Assembly (NCBI GenBank): GCA_001534745.1 | Contig: CP013997.1 | Location: forward strand, 806,001 to 870,000 | Length of the DNA stretch: 64,000 bases | Direction of reading: 5' to 3' | From: Pseudomonas monteilii | Lineage (GTDB): Bacteria > Pseudomonadota > Gammaproteobacteria > Pseudomonadales > Pseudomonadaceae | Shown: positions 1 through 7,341 of the stretch, piece by piece | How the letters are laid out: every line of letters starts with the position of its first letter | Position numbering within the stretch: the first letter of the stretch is position 1 | Translations under genes and position numbers: made by a program | The notes under the pieces: model-generated | Seen by the model: the letters and a program-made list of their open reading frames with translations, nothing else | What the model was told of the DNA's origin: nothing | Databases searched by the model: none

Positions 1-137
1 ACGGCGCGTCGCTGGACCAGCGCTTCGGCATGGCGCCGAACCAGGAAACCAACACCAAGCTGGTCAGCGATGTGCTGAGCGACGCACTGACGCGCCTGTT
101 CAAGGATCCGACCATCGGCCAGGTGCTGGCGCAGTAA
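1..137 (+). CDS. C-terminal fragment of a small lipoprotein, probably YajG family (5' end outside window)
   Basis: An open frame enters the window and ends at TAA 135-137, giving 44 residues. They include the segment SDVLSDALTRLFKDP and end in QVLAQ. From memory this tail, with a polar Asn/Thr stretch followed by an amphipathic helix and LFKDP, resembles the end of YajG-type putative lipoproteins of Pseudomonas. Those are small outer-membrane proteins of unknown function. The N-terminus and any lipobox are not visible, so the family name is tentative; the coding call itself is stronger because codon use is typical of the window. Confidence 0.5.
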   Translation, partial: GASLDQRFGMAPNQETNTKLVSDVLSDALTRLFKDPTIGQVLAQ

Positions 138-287
138 CGACCAAGCCCGCCTAGTGTCGATCGCCGCCTAGTCTCATGGCGGTGATCGACACGCTTCTCA
201 TGGCCTTGCGGGCCAGTCGCAGTCGGTCTGGCAGAGGTTGCATATGTTGAACTGCCTTGCGAGTCCGACAGCCCGACGCGACCTGTT

Positions 288-360
288 GTAGGAGCGGGCT
301 TGCCCGCGATGCAGGCGGGGGCGGACCAGGCGCTATCGCGGGCAAGCCCGCTCCCACAGG
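288..360. repeat. Inverted pair of REP palindromes (BIME-like)
   Basis: Two copies of the Pseudomonas REP core face each other. One is ggagcgggcttgcccgcga (291-309) and the other is tcgcgggcaagcccgctccc (336-355), with about 26 bases between them. Each copy is itself a hairpin, and together they form a larger one. They lie in the gap between the first gene and the small minus-strand gene that ends at 503. Such elements are extragenic and often affect mRNA stability or termination. Confidence 0.9.
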
Positions 361-502
361 GTCCGCGACAGCAGGTCCTGCTGTGGCGTGGTCATGGGTG
401 AGCGACCTTGGAAATCGATCAGCGATAAAGCCTCTAGCGTGCTCGTTACTGCCCCGTTCTCCGCGCGACAGCAGGGCGGCGGGCAGACGCTCGCCAATCC
501 CG

Positions 503-709
503 TCAGGCCGCTTCGAAGGACCAGTCCAGCACGCTGATGCCCGTCTGCGCATCGACATCCGGCAGATCATGATGGGCATGCCCCCCCAGCGCGCAGTACG
601 TCAGCCAGCGACGATCCTGCACGTTGATGGAAAAGCCATCGATCAGCGCGGCCTGCTCGTCGCTGTGCGCGACCCTGTACAGATGATCCTGGTTTTCAGC
701 GTGCAACAT
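503..709 (-). CDS. Small conserved-looking hypothetical protein, 68 aa
   Basis: A 68-residue acidic protein starting MLHAENQDHLYR and ending VLDWSFEAA. The ATG at 709-707 is chosen because GGGAG lies seven bases upstream on the minus strand. It has no signal peptide, membrane segment or recognisable motif. A His-rich GGHAHHDLPDVD stretch lies near residues 42-53. It is compatible with one of the short cytoplasmic DUF families restricted to Pseudomonas (possibly DUF3203-like), but I cannot assign it. It lies downstream of the acyltransferase on the same strand with a gap of about 150 bases. Confidence 0.65.
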   Translation of the reverse strand: MLHAENQDHLYRVAHSDEQAALIDGFSINVQDRRWLTYCALGGHAHHDLPDVDAQTGISVLDWSFEAA

Positions 710-857
710 GATGGGCTCCCATGCGAAGAAGGCCGACAGCGTGGCCTCTTTGCATGACGAGCGTGTGACACTGGCGTTTACCCCCGCAGCGAACCGCGAG
801 TCGGCCACGTCACCGGCCTGTGTCGGGAGGCAGCCGCACGCTGCCCCCGCGATCTGC

Positions 858-2021
858 TCAGCGCCCGAGGGCGGCCTTGACCTGGTACTGGTTGCGTACC
901 GGCGTTGCGTACTGCTCGATGAGGTAGGGCCGATGCTCGGGGGGACACGCGTCCAGGCGGCGCTGCCACTCGGCCTGGGCCGTCGCCAGTTCTTCCTTGG
1001 CGAACAGGCTCTCGGCCGTCGGTACGGCCAGTGCCGGGTCGGCTTCGGACCACATCCCGTAGGCCAGGTAGTGCGCTGGGAACAGCCGGTACCCGGCCAG
1101 GACCTGGCGGTCGACTTCCTGCGCCAATTGCTTGGTGTCCTCGAAGGCCGCGGCGATCGGCGTGGCGAAGTGGATGTGCACCCGCCCTTTGTAGCCGGTG
1201 ATGCCCTTGGCGATGCTCGAGTCGTCCTCGCCAGGCGCCTTGGCATAGGTGCCGGTGGTCGCGCGGATGTACAGCTCGCGGGCCTTGTCCAGGTCGCACG
1301 GGTCGTATTCGTAGCTGATCGAGACCGGGGTGAGGTGCAGGCTCTGGATCACCTCGCCAAAGGGTTCATCCTTGCGGCTCATGTGGAACATCTTGAGGAT
1401 CGCCGAGTCGGTCCGGTCGTCCCCGTCCTTGGCGCGCCCCTCGGCCTGGGCGATCCAGATCGACACGCAATCGTGGCGGATCGAATGGTTGATGTAGGCC
1501 GACAGCAACTGGTAGGCCGCCAGCTTTTCACGCCGGCCCGTGAGCGAACGGTGCACGATGAAGCTCTTGTTCAGGCGCATCATGTCGCTGACGAAGGGCT
1601 TCTGCAGCAGGTTGTCGCCGATCGCGATGCGCGGCGTCGGCAGGCCGGCATGGTAGACGGCGTAGTTGACGAACGCCGGATCCATCACGATATCGCGGTG
1701 GTTGGCCAGGAACAGGTAGGCTGTGCCGGACTTGAGCTGCTCGACGCCGGTATAGGTCACGCCGTCGGTCGCGCGCTCGATGGTCTTGTCGACATAGTGC
1801 TCGACCTTGTCCTGCAAGGTGGCCACGCTGTCGACGCCTGCGAATTCCTTACGCAGACGGCGGGCGATCAGGGGTTTGAGCAACCAGCCCAAAGCGCCCG
1901 CCGCACGCGGGAAGCGGAAGTGGGTGAGGATGTCGAGGAAGGCCGCGTCGCTGAACAACCGTGCCAGCACGGCAGGGACCTCGGCGTCGTCGTAGGGTCG
2001 GATGGCATCGAATTCGCCCAT
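858..2021 (-). CDS. PlsC/PlsB-type glycerolipid acyltransferase
   Basis: This 387-residue protein belongs to the 1-acyl-sn-glycerol-3-phosphate acyltransferase superfamily, which moves an acyl chain onto a glycerol-phosphate lipid. Motif blocks are visible in order: NHRDIVMDP (His at about residue 108), a PlsB-like NKSFIVHRS block, and IWIAQAEGRAKDG. The His and Asp of the first block are five residues apart rather than the usual four, so this is a divergent long-chain variant, not a housekeeping PlsC. Two adjacent ATGs exist (2024 and 2021). The second is preferred because it is better spaced from AAGAGAG. The gene is divergent from the CPXCG gene at 2145. The exact acyl acceptor cannot be read from the sequence. 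Confidence 0.88.
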   Translation of the reverse strand: MGEFDAIRPYDDAEVPAVLARLFSDAAFLDILTHFRFPRAAGALGWLLKPLIARRLRKEFAGVDSVATLQDKVEHYVDKTIERATDGVTYTGVEQLKSGTAYLFLANHRDIVMDPAFVNYAVYHAGLPTPRIAIGDNLLQKPFVSDMMRLNKSFIVHRSLTGRREKLAAYQLLSAYINHSIRHDCVSIWIAQAEGRAKDGDDRTDSAILKMFHMSRKDEPFGEVIQSLHLTPVSISYEYDPCDLDKARELYIRATTGTYAKAPGEDDSSIAKGITGYKGRVHIHFATPIAAAFEDTKQLAQEVDRQVLAGYRLFPAHYLAYGMWSEADPALAVPTAESLFAKEELATAQAEWQRRLDACPPEHRPYLIEQYATPVRNQYQVKAALGR

Positions 2022-2144
2022 CATGCTCTCTTGTTGGAAACGACTAAGGTAAAAGGTGATCACCGCCGCCTGCAAACGGATGCGAAATGGCGCGGTCTAC
2101 AGGCAGACCGGCAATTATACGCACAAGTCTTCCCGGAGGCCGCG

Positions 2145-2330
2145 ATGCTTGAAGAAGCGTTCTACGATTGCCCTTACTGCGGCGAGACGGTGGACACCTC
2201 GGTCGACCTGTCTGGCGGCGATCAGACGTACATCGAAGACTGCCAGGTCTGCTGCCGGCCGATCGTCTTCACCCTGCACGTGCAGGACGACGAATGGACC
2301 CTGCAGACGCGCAGCGAGGATGAGGCCTGA
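2145..2330 (+). CDS. CPXCG-motif cysteine-rich small protein
   Basis: A 61-residue acidic protein with CPYCGE near residue 9 and CQVCCRP near residue 33, two Cys pairs able to form a zinc knuckle. This matches the 'CPXCG motif-containing cysteine-rich protein' family of proteobacteria, whose function is not established. GGAGG at 2135-2139 sits five bases before the ATG. The stop codon overlaps the next start (TGATG), so it is translationally coupled to the DUF2007 gene. Confidence 0.9.
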   Translation: MLEEAFYDCPYCGETVDTSVDLSGGDQTYIEDCQVCCRPIVFTLHVQDDEWTLQTRSEDEA

Positions 2331-2590
2331 TGCGGCGGATCTACGACCCGGAAAACCTCATGGAAGCCCAGTTGCTGACCGACATGCTGGCCAGCGAGGG
2401 CGTGGTCGCGCACCTGGCCGGACGGCATCTGACCGGTGCGCTCGGTGAGCTGCCGGTGCAGGGGCTGCTGGCCCTGGCAGTCGCCGATGAGGACGCCGAA
2501 CGCGCGCGCGAGCTGATCGCCGCGTACACTAGCGCTCAGCCACTGGCCGGTGACGAGCCGGAGAGTTTTTCTGCCATCTTGATCTGTTAG
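2330..2590 (+). CDS. DUF2007 domain protein (putative signal-transducing protein)
   Basis: An 86-residue protein beginning MRRIYDPENLMEAQLLTDML, the characteristic opening of DUF2007 proteins. Their single alpha/beta domain resembles PII-like regulators. The later AVADEDAERARELI segment is also typical. Its start overlaps the stop of the CPXCG gene by one base, and the SRAP-like gene follows after 14 bases, so the three are probably co-transcribed. The role is unknown; a regulatory or scaffold role is inference from the fold. Confidence 0.85.
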   Translation: MRRIYDPENLMEAQLLTDMLASEGVVAHLAGRHLTGALGELPVQGLLALAVADEDAERARELIAAYTSAQPLAGDEPESFSAILIC

Positions 2591-2604
2591 GCCCTTTACG
2601 CCCC

Positions 2605-3228
2605 ATGTCTGGACGTTATGCACTGTTTCGCTGGCCGCCGACCTTTACGGCACTGCCCGGCTTTCCTGACGGGCAGCCGCCGCGCTGGAACATTGCGCCC
2701 GGGGCCCGGGTGCTCATCCAGCGACAGGTCGACGGCCAATTGCACGTGGCCCAGGCGCGCTGGGGCCTGACGCCGGCCTGGCTCACCGACCTGACGCGAA
2801 CGCCGGCCCATGCCCGTGCCGAAACCCTGGCCGATCAGCCGATGTTCCGCGACGCCTTCGTCCAGCGCCGTTGCCTGATGCCGGCCAATGGGTTCTACGA
2901 ATGGCGCGGCACCGCACGCAAGCGGCCCTATTGGCTGACCGACGGGCAGGGCGGCCTGTTGGCCTTCGCGGCGGTCTGGGAGGCTTATCCGGTACAGGAT
3001 CAGGTCTGGTTGAGCTGCGCGATGGTCACCCAGGCCGCCATGAATCAGCGTCGGCCGCTGCTGCTCGATGCCGCCGCACAAGCGGCCTGGCTCGACCCCC
3101 AGACGCCGATGCCACGGCTGCACGAACTGCTCGCCCAGCCGCCGGCGAGCCTGCGCGAGCGCCTGCTCGCCAATTTCGTCAACGACCCGGCGCTGGACGC
3201 GCCCGAGTGCCTGACCCCGGCTTCGTGA
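2605..3228 (+). CDS. SRAP (YedK/HMCES-like) protein with degenerate active site
   Basis: A 207-residue protein of the SOS-response-associated-peptidase family, whose normal members crosslink to abasic sites in single-stranded DNA through Cys2. Recognisable blocks are RWNIAPG (27-33), WGLTPAW (53-59), HARAET (69-74) and RCLMPANGFYEW (89-100), which keeps the conserved Glu99. However, codon 2 is TCT (Ser), giving MSGR instead of MCGR. The Asn of the usual NARAET is His69, and the block that normally carries the catalytic His reads VTQAAMNQRRPLLL with no His. Crosslinking chemistry therefore looks lost or altered. The gene ends the small operon starting at 2145. Confidence 0.88.
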   Translation: MSGRYALFRWPPTFTALPGFPDGQPPRWNIAPGARVLIQRQVDGQLHVAQARWGLTPAWLTDLTRTPAHARAETLADQPMFRDAFVQRRCLMPANGFYEWRGTARKRPYWLTDGQGGLLAFAAVWEAYPVQDQVWLSCAMVTQAAMNQRRPLLLDAAAQAAWLDPQTPMPRLHELLAQPPASLRERLLANFVNDPALDAPECLTPAS

Positions 3229-3323
3229 TGCAGGTCGCACTGGCGAGGCAAACCGCCGCGTGGCGCTGGCTTGGAGCGGGCGTTACGCCTAGGATACGCG
3301 GCACGTAAAAAGGGAGTGTTTTC

Positions 3324-4139
3324 ATGCGCAAGTCATTCGTCGCCAGCGCCTTGGGCGCCAGCATCCTGCTCGCCGGCTGCCAGGCCGTGAACACCACCAG
3401 CGGCGGAGCCGTGGGGGTAGAGCGCAAACAGTACATGTTCAGCATGCTGTCGACCGACGAGGTCAACCAGATGTACGCCCAGTCCTACCAGCAGACCTTG
3501 AGCGAAGCCTCGAGCAAGGGTGTGCTGGAGAAGAGCGGCGTCAACGCCAAGCGGGTCCAGGCGATCGCCGATCGCTTGATCGCCCAGGCGCCGCTGTTCC
3601 GCCCCGACGCGGCGCAGTGGAAGTGGGAGGTCAACCTGATCGACAGCGACGAACTCAACGCCAACTGCGGCCCAGGCGGCAAGATCATCGTCTACAGCGG
3701 CCTGATCGAACAGCTCAAGCTCACCGACGATGAGCTGGCCGCGGTCATGGGTCACGAGATCGCCCACGCCTTGCGCGAACACGGCCGCGAAGCCATGTCC
3801 AAGGCCTATGGCGTGCAGATGGCCCGCCAGGGCGCCGGCGCGATCTTCGGGTTGGGCGACACCAGCCTGGCACTGGCCGACAAGGTCGTCGAGTACTCCC
3901 TGACCCTGCCCAACAGCCGCTCCAACGAGAACGAAGCCGACCTCATCGGCCTGGAGCTGTCGGCACGCGCGGGCTACAACCCGAATGCCGCCATCACCTT
4001 GTGGAACAAGATGACCCAGGCCTCCAATGGCGCGCCGCCCGAGTTCATGAGCACCCACCCGGCCTCGAGCAGCCGGATCGCTTCGCTTCAGGCCGCGATT
4101 CCGAAAGTCATGCCGCTTTATCAGGCGGCGAAGAAGTAG
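3324..4139 (+). CDS. M48-family zinc metalloprotease, lipoprotein
   Basis: A 271-residue protein with a lipoprotein signal (ILLAGC, Cys19), so it should be anchored in the inner face of the outer membrane or periplasmic side. The zinc site HEIAH is at 144-148, and the third ligand Glu lies in NENEAD (about 204), both hallmarks of peptidase family M48. It is similar in size and layout to LoiP/YcaL-type quality-control proteases. An AAGGGAG ribosome site precedes the ATG. The gene stands alone, convergent with the GDT1 gene. The substrate is unknown. Confidence 0.9.
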   Translation: MRKSFVASALGASILLAGCQAVNTTSGGAVGVERKQYMFSMLSTDEVNQMYAQSYQQTLSEASSKGVLEKSGVNAKRVQAIADRLIAQAPLFRPDAAQWKWEVNLIDSDELNANCGPGGKIIVYSGLIEQLKLTDDELAAVMGHEIAHALREHGREAMSKAYGVQMARQGAGAIFGLGDTSLALADKVVEYSLTLPNSRSNENEADLIGLELSARAGYNPNAAITLWNKMTQASNGAPPEFMSTHPASSSRIASLQAAIPKVMPLYQAAKK

Positions 4140-4243
4140 GCGAGTGGCACGCTAGAAGCTGAGCGTGGCGCCTGGGCGTCTTCGAGCATGAGCTGCTCGG
4201 GTTGCCCGGGTGTGGCGTGCCGCCTCTAGCATACGGCGTGCCG

Positions 4244-4828
4244 CTATACCCACCCGCTGCTTTGCATCGCCGCGTAGACCGCCACCGCAGCCAGGACGAA
4301 GAAGGCGGCGGCGGCCAGGCGGCGAATCAGCGCCAGCGGCAGTCGGTCGGCGGCGAAGTTGCCGGCCAGCACCACTGGAACGTTGGCGATCAGCATGCCG
4401 ACGGTGGTCCCGATGATGACCATGATCAGCGATGGATACTGCGCGGCCAGCATGACCGTGGCCACCTGGGTCTTATCGCCGATTTCGGCGAGGAAAAAGG
4501 CGATCAGCGTGGTGAGGAAGGGGCCGAAGCGACGCGCAGTGGAGGCTTCGTCGTCGTCGAGCGTGTCCGGCACCAGCGTCCACAAGGCCGTGGCGGCGAA
4601 GCTGGCTGCCAGGATCCAGTGCAGCACGGTATCGCTGAAGAAGTCCCCGACCCATGCGCCTACCGCGCCTGCCGCTGCATGGTTGGCCAAGGTCGCGGCG
4701 ACGATGCCGGCGATGATCGGCCAGGGCTTGCGAAAGCGGGCCGCGAGCACGAGCGCGAGCAACTGTGTCTTGTCGCCGATTTCGGCGAGCGCCACGATGG
4801 CGGTGGGGACGAGCAACGATTCCAGCAT
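4244..4828 (-). CDS. GDT1/TMEM165-family manganese exporter
   Basis: A 194-residue membrane protein with two repeats of the UPF0016 signature: ALAEIGDKTQLLAL near residue 14 and FLAEIGDKTQVATV near residue 115. Each repeat has the acidic E-x-G-D-K-T motif that forms the cation site. In bacteria the family exports Mn2+ (MneA and similar). About six hydrophobic helices are visible. The yybP-ykoY riboswitch directly upstream supports manganese as substrate. AGGA sits just before the ATG at 4828. Confidence 0.93.
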   Translation of the reverse strand: MLESLLVPTAIVALAEIGDKTQLLALVLAARFRKPWPIIAGIVAATLANHAAAGAVGAWVGDFFSDTVLHWILAASFAATALWTLVPDTLDDDEASTARRFGPFLTTLIAFFLAEIGDKTQVATVMLAAQYPSLIMVIIGTTVGMLIANVPVVLAGNFAADRLPLALIRRLAAAAFFVLAAVAVYAAMQSSGWV

Positions 4829-4829
4829 C

Positions 4830-4886
4830 AGGATTCCTACAGGGGCGGGTCGACACGGCTATGACACGTACGACCTCCCCGCCCCG
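4830..4886 (-). promoter_or_regulatory. Expression platform between the Mn riboswitch and the GDT1 gene
   Basis: On the minus strand, GGGGCGGG (4885-4878) pairs perfectly with CCCGCCCC (4849-4842), with an inner GTCG/CGAC extension. This hairpin ends a few bases before the AGGA ribosome site. Its loop holds CGTGTCATAG (4868-4859), perfectly complementary to CTATGACACG (4907-4898), which overlaps the 3' arm of aptamer stem P1. The two pairings compete, as expected for a switch. There is no T-run, so translational control or a processing-type mechanism is more likely than simple termination. This is inference from pairing only. Confidence 0.55.
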
Positions 4887-4897
4887 GGTAAGGTGTG

Positions 4898-5035
4898 CGT
4901 GTCATAGGTCTTGTCAAACCCCGGATCCGTCTGCGCGGACCGTGGGTCGCATGCGCCATGGCCTGAGGGCCAAGTATGTTGACGCATGCCGGGCGAGCAG
5001 GGCGCTCGCGGGAGACTACTCCCCTAGGACGGGGC
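4898..5035 (-). ncRNA. yybP-ykoY manganese riboswitch aptamer
   Basis: Read on the minus strand the leader contains the conserved elements of the yybP-ykoY class: CCTAGGGGAGTAG at the 5' arm, CGTCAACATACTTGGCCCT then GCCATGGC in the middle, and TTTGACAAGACCTATG closing P1. The class senses Mn2+ and usually turns on Mn efflux genes. That agrees with the GDT1 exporter immediately downstream. Confidence 0.92.
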
Positions 5036-5075
5036 GGATTCTGCCTAGCCGGGCGCCGTTGGGCAAGTGTTGTTT

Positions 5076-6074
5076 TCAGCCACGTCGCGCGCTGTAGATC
5101 CTGAACCCCTGGCCTTCGCCCAGCACCTGACACGACCCCAACGCCTGTTCGATCAACGGTTGATAGCGCAGGAAGCTATTGGCAACCAGGCGCAGTTCGC
5201 CGCCTTTTCTCAAGTATTCGCCGGATTTTCGCAGCAAGTTCTCCGCCGCTTCGTAATGGGTATGGACGCCGGTGTGGAAGGGCGGATTGCTGAGGATCAC
5301 GGTCAGCTCACGCGGTGCAGCCTCGATGCCGTCGCCACTGAGCACCTCGCCCTGCAGGCCATTGGCGGCCAGGGTCAGACGGCTGCTGGCCACGGCGAAT
5401 GCATCGACGTCCAGCAAGGTGACGTCGCTGGCCGGAGAACGCCGCTTCACGACCGCGCCCAGCACGCCAGCGCCGCAGCCGAAATCGAGTACCTTGCCTT
5501 CGGGCAGCGCATCGAGGTGATCCAGCAACAGGGCCGTGCCCTTGTCCAGGCGGCCATGGCTGAAGACGCCTGGCAAGCTGACGACCTGCAGCGGACCGTC
5601 TGCCAGGGCCAGCTCGAAGTGCTCGGCCAGCGCTTCCACAGGCCGTGCAGGCGGCGCGTCCTGCACGCTCACCTGCCAGAGCTGGCAATGCCGGGCGCTG
5701 TCGAGCTTGCGCGGCGCGCCAAAGCGTTGCAGCTGCTTGGCCGCGCCTTCGATGCCGCCGCGCTTCTCGCCGACCAGGTAGAGCGTGCCGGTGGTCATCT
5801 GACCCGCCAGGGCCTCGAGCAGGTAGGCCGCCAGGTCGCGTGACTTGGGCAGGAACAGCACGGCGGCTTCGAAGGCATGCTCGGCAGGTGCGACACCGTG
5901 ATGGACGCGGCCGGCGAAGCGCTGCTCGAGACGGGCCAGGTCGCCTGCGTGCCAGGTCCAGCCCCGGGCCTGTGGCAGGCGTCCGAGCAGATCGTCCGGC
6001 GGCAGGCCGGCCAACAGGACCTGACCCTGGAAAAGCTCGGCCTGACGAAGCAACACTTCACTGCGCGGGTCCAT
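5076..6074 (-). CDS. rsmC: 16S rRNA (guanine(1207)-N2)-methyltransferase RsmC
   Basis: A 332-residue two-domain methyltransferase that makes m2G1207 in helix 34 of 16S rRNA. The C-terminal half carries the SAM-binding loop [13 protein letters not shown] and the catalytic SNPPFHTG motif of N2-guanine methyltransferases. The N-terminal half is the degenerate domain typical of RsmC/RlmG. The start [15 protein letters not shown] is chosen because AGGAGA precedes it and the longer upstream reading is low-complexity. It is followed on the same strand only by the GDT1 unit, after its leader. Confidence 0.92.
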   Translation of the reverse strand: MDPRSEVLLRQAELFQGQVLLAGLPPDDLLGRLPQARGWTWHAGDLARLEQRFAGRVHHGVAPAEHAFEAAVLFLPKSRDLAAYLLEALAGQMTTGTLYLVGEKRGGIEGAAKQLQRFGAPRKLDSARHCQLWQVSVQDAPPARPVEALAEHFELALADGPLQVVSLPGVFSHGRLDKGTALLLDHLDALPEGKVLDFGCGAGVLGAVVKRRSPASDVTLLDVDAFAVASSRLTLAANGLQGEVLSGDGIEAAPRELTVILSNPPFHTGVHTHYEAAENLLRKSGEYLRKGGELRLVANSFLRYQPLIEQALGSCQVLGEGQGFRIYSARRG

Positions 6075-6123
6075 GGGGGAGTGTCTCCTGGCAAAAAGGG
6101 CGCAGTTTAGCAGAGCCGTCGGG

Positions 6124-7086
6124 CTAGACGACGCGGCGGGGTTGTCCGGCAAGGAACGCTTGGGCGTTTTCGGCGAGCTGACCGACGATGCGCTGGCGGG
6201 CCTCAACGGCGCCCCAGGCGCTGTGCGGCGTGACGATCAGGCGCGGCACATCCGTCGCCAGCAACGGGTTGCCTGCCACCGGCGGTTCGGTGCTCAGCAC
6301 GTCGGTCGCCGCACCCCCCAGGTGCCCGCTGCGCAGGGCATCGGCCAAGGCCTGCTCGTCGATCAGCCCGCCGCGCGCTGTGTTCACCACCAACGCACCG
6401 GGTTTGAGCAGCGCCAGTTCACGGGCGCCGAGCATGTGCCGGGTGCGCTCGTTCAAAGGGCAATGCAAGGTCAGCGCATCGACCTGTGGCAGCAGCTCGT
6501 CCAGCGGCAGGCGGTCCGCGCGCGCCGGACGGCCTGGCACCTGGCCGCTGAGCACGCGCATGCCGAACGCTTCGGCCAGCCGTGCCACCGCACCGCCCAG
6601 CTCGCCGTGGCCGAGCAGGCCCAGTGTCTTGCCTTCCAGCTCGACGATGGGGAAATCCAGCAGGCAGAACTGACTGGCCTGCGCCCAGCGACCCTCGGCG
6701 ACCGCCTGGCGGTAGTCGCACAGGCGCGTGGCCAGGGCCAGCAGCAGGGCCAGGGTGTGTTGCGCGACCGAAGGTGTGCCGTAGCCCTGGCAGTTGCACA
6801 CCGTGATGCCCTGGGCACGCGCAGCGGGCAGGTCGACGTTGTTGGTGCCGGTGGCGGCCACCAGGATCAGGTCGATGTGCGGGTTGGCCTGAAGAATGGC
6901 GGCGTCGAGCACGACCTTGTTGGTGATCACCACCGAGGCGCCCCGCAGGTGCTCGGCAATCTGGTCGGGAGACGTGGCGTCGTACAAGGTGAACGTATCG
7001 AACAGGCGTTGCAGGGGCGACAGGTCGAGATCCCCCAGGTCGAGCGAGTGATGGTCGAGAAACACGGCATGACGTGGGCTGGGCAT
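6124..7086 (-). CDS. D-2-hydroxyacid dehydrogenase (glycerate dehydrogenase/hydroxypyruvate reductase-like)
   Basis: A 320-residue NAD(P)-dependent oxidoreductase. Visible features are the catalytic-domain segment [12 protein letters not shown], the nucleotide-binding [14 protein letters not shown] (Gly-rich loop), [17 protein letters not shown] with the substrate-binding Arg, and TPHSAWGA with the catalytic His. The [11 protein letters not shown]...ITNKV start region is like HprA-type hydroxypyruvate reductases. The start at 7086 gives [14 protein letters not shown]. It probably interconverts glycerate and hydroxypyruvate, but specificity within the family is hard to predict. Confidence 0.88.
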   Translation of the reverse strand: MPSPRHAVFLDHHSLDLGDLDLSPLQRLFDTFTLYDATSPDQIAEHLRGASVVITNKVVLDAAILQANPHIDLILVAATGTNNVDLPAARAQGITVCNCQGYGTPSVAQHTLALLLALATRLCDYRQAVAEGRWAQASQFCLLDFPIVELEGKTLGLLGHGELGGAVARLAEAFGMRVLSGQVPGRPARADRLPLDELLPQVDALTLHCPLNERTRHMLGARELALLKPGALVVNTARGGLIDEQALADALRSGHLGGAATDVLSTEPPVAGNPLLATDVPRLIVTPHSAWGAVEARQRIVGQLAENAQAFLAGQPRRVV

Positions 7087-7341
7087 GAAGACTCCACTGG
7101 CGAGAGGGCAGAGGTGGACAGTGGCCCAGCGGAGGGTCGGTTGACAAGCCTGACGTCTGGCGCGCGCTGGCACTGGCCTTATCCATCCGATCACGACCCA
7201 GGCCAAAATGGCCGAGCCAGTCTGACGATGCTCCCGCTACACTGCGTCCGGCAACGTCCGCCGCCTGCCGTGGTCAGACCTCTGCCTGCGGCGACCCGGC
7301 CGCGCCGTTCTGCGTGCCTACCTTGATCTGGAGAACCGTCG

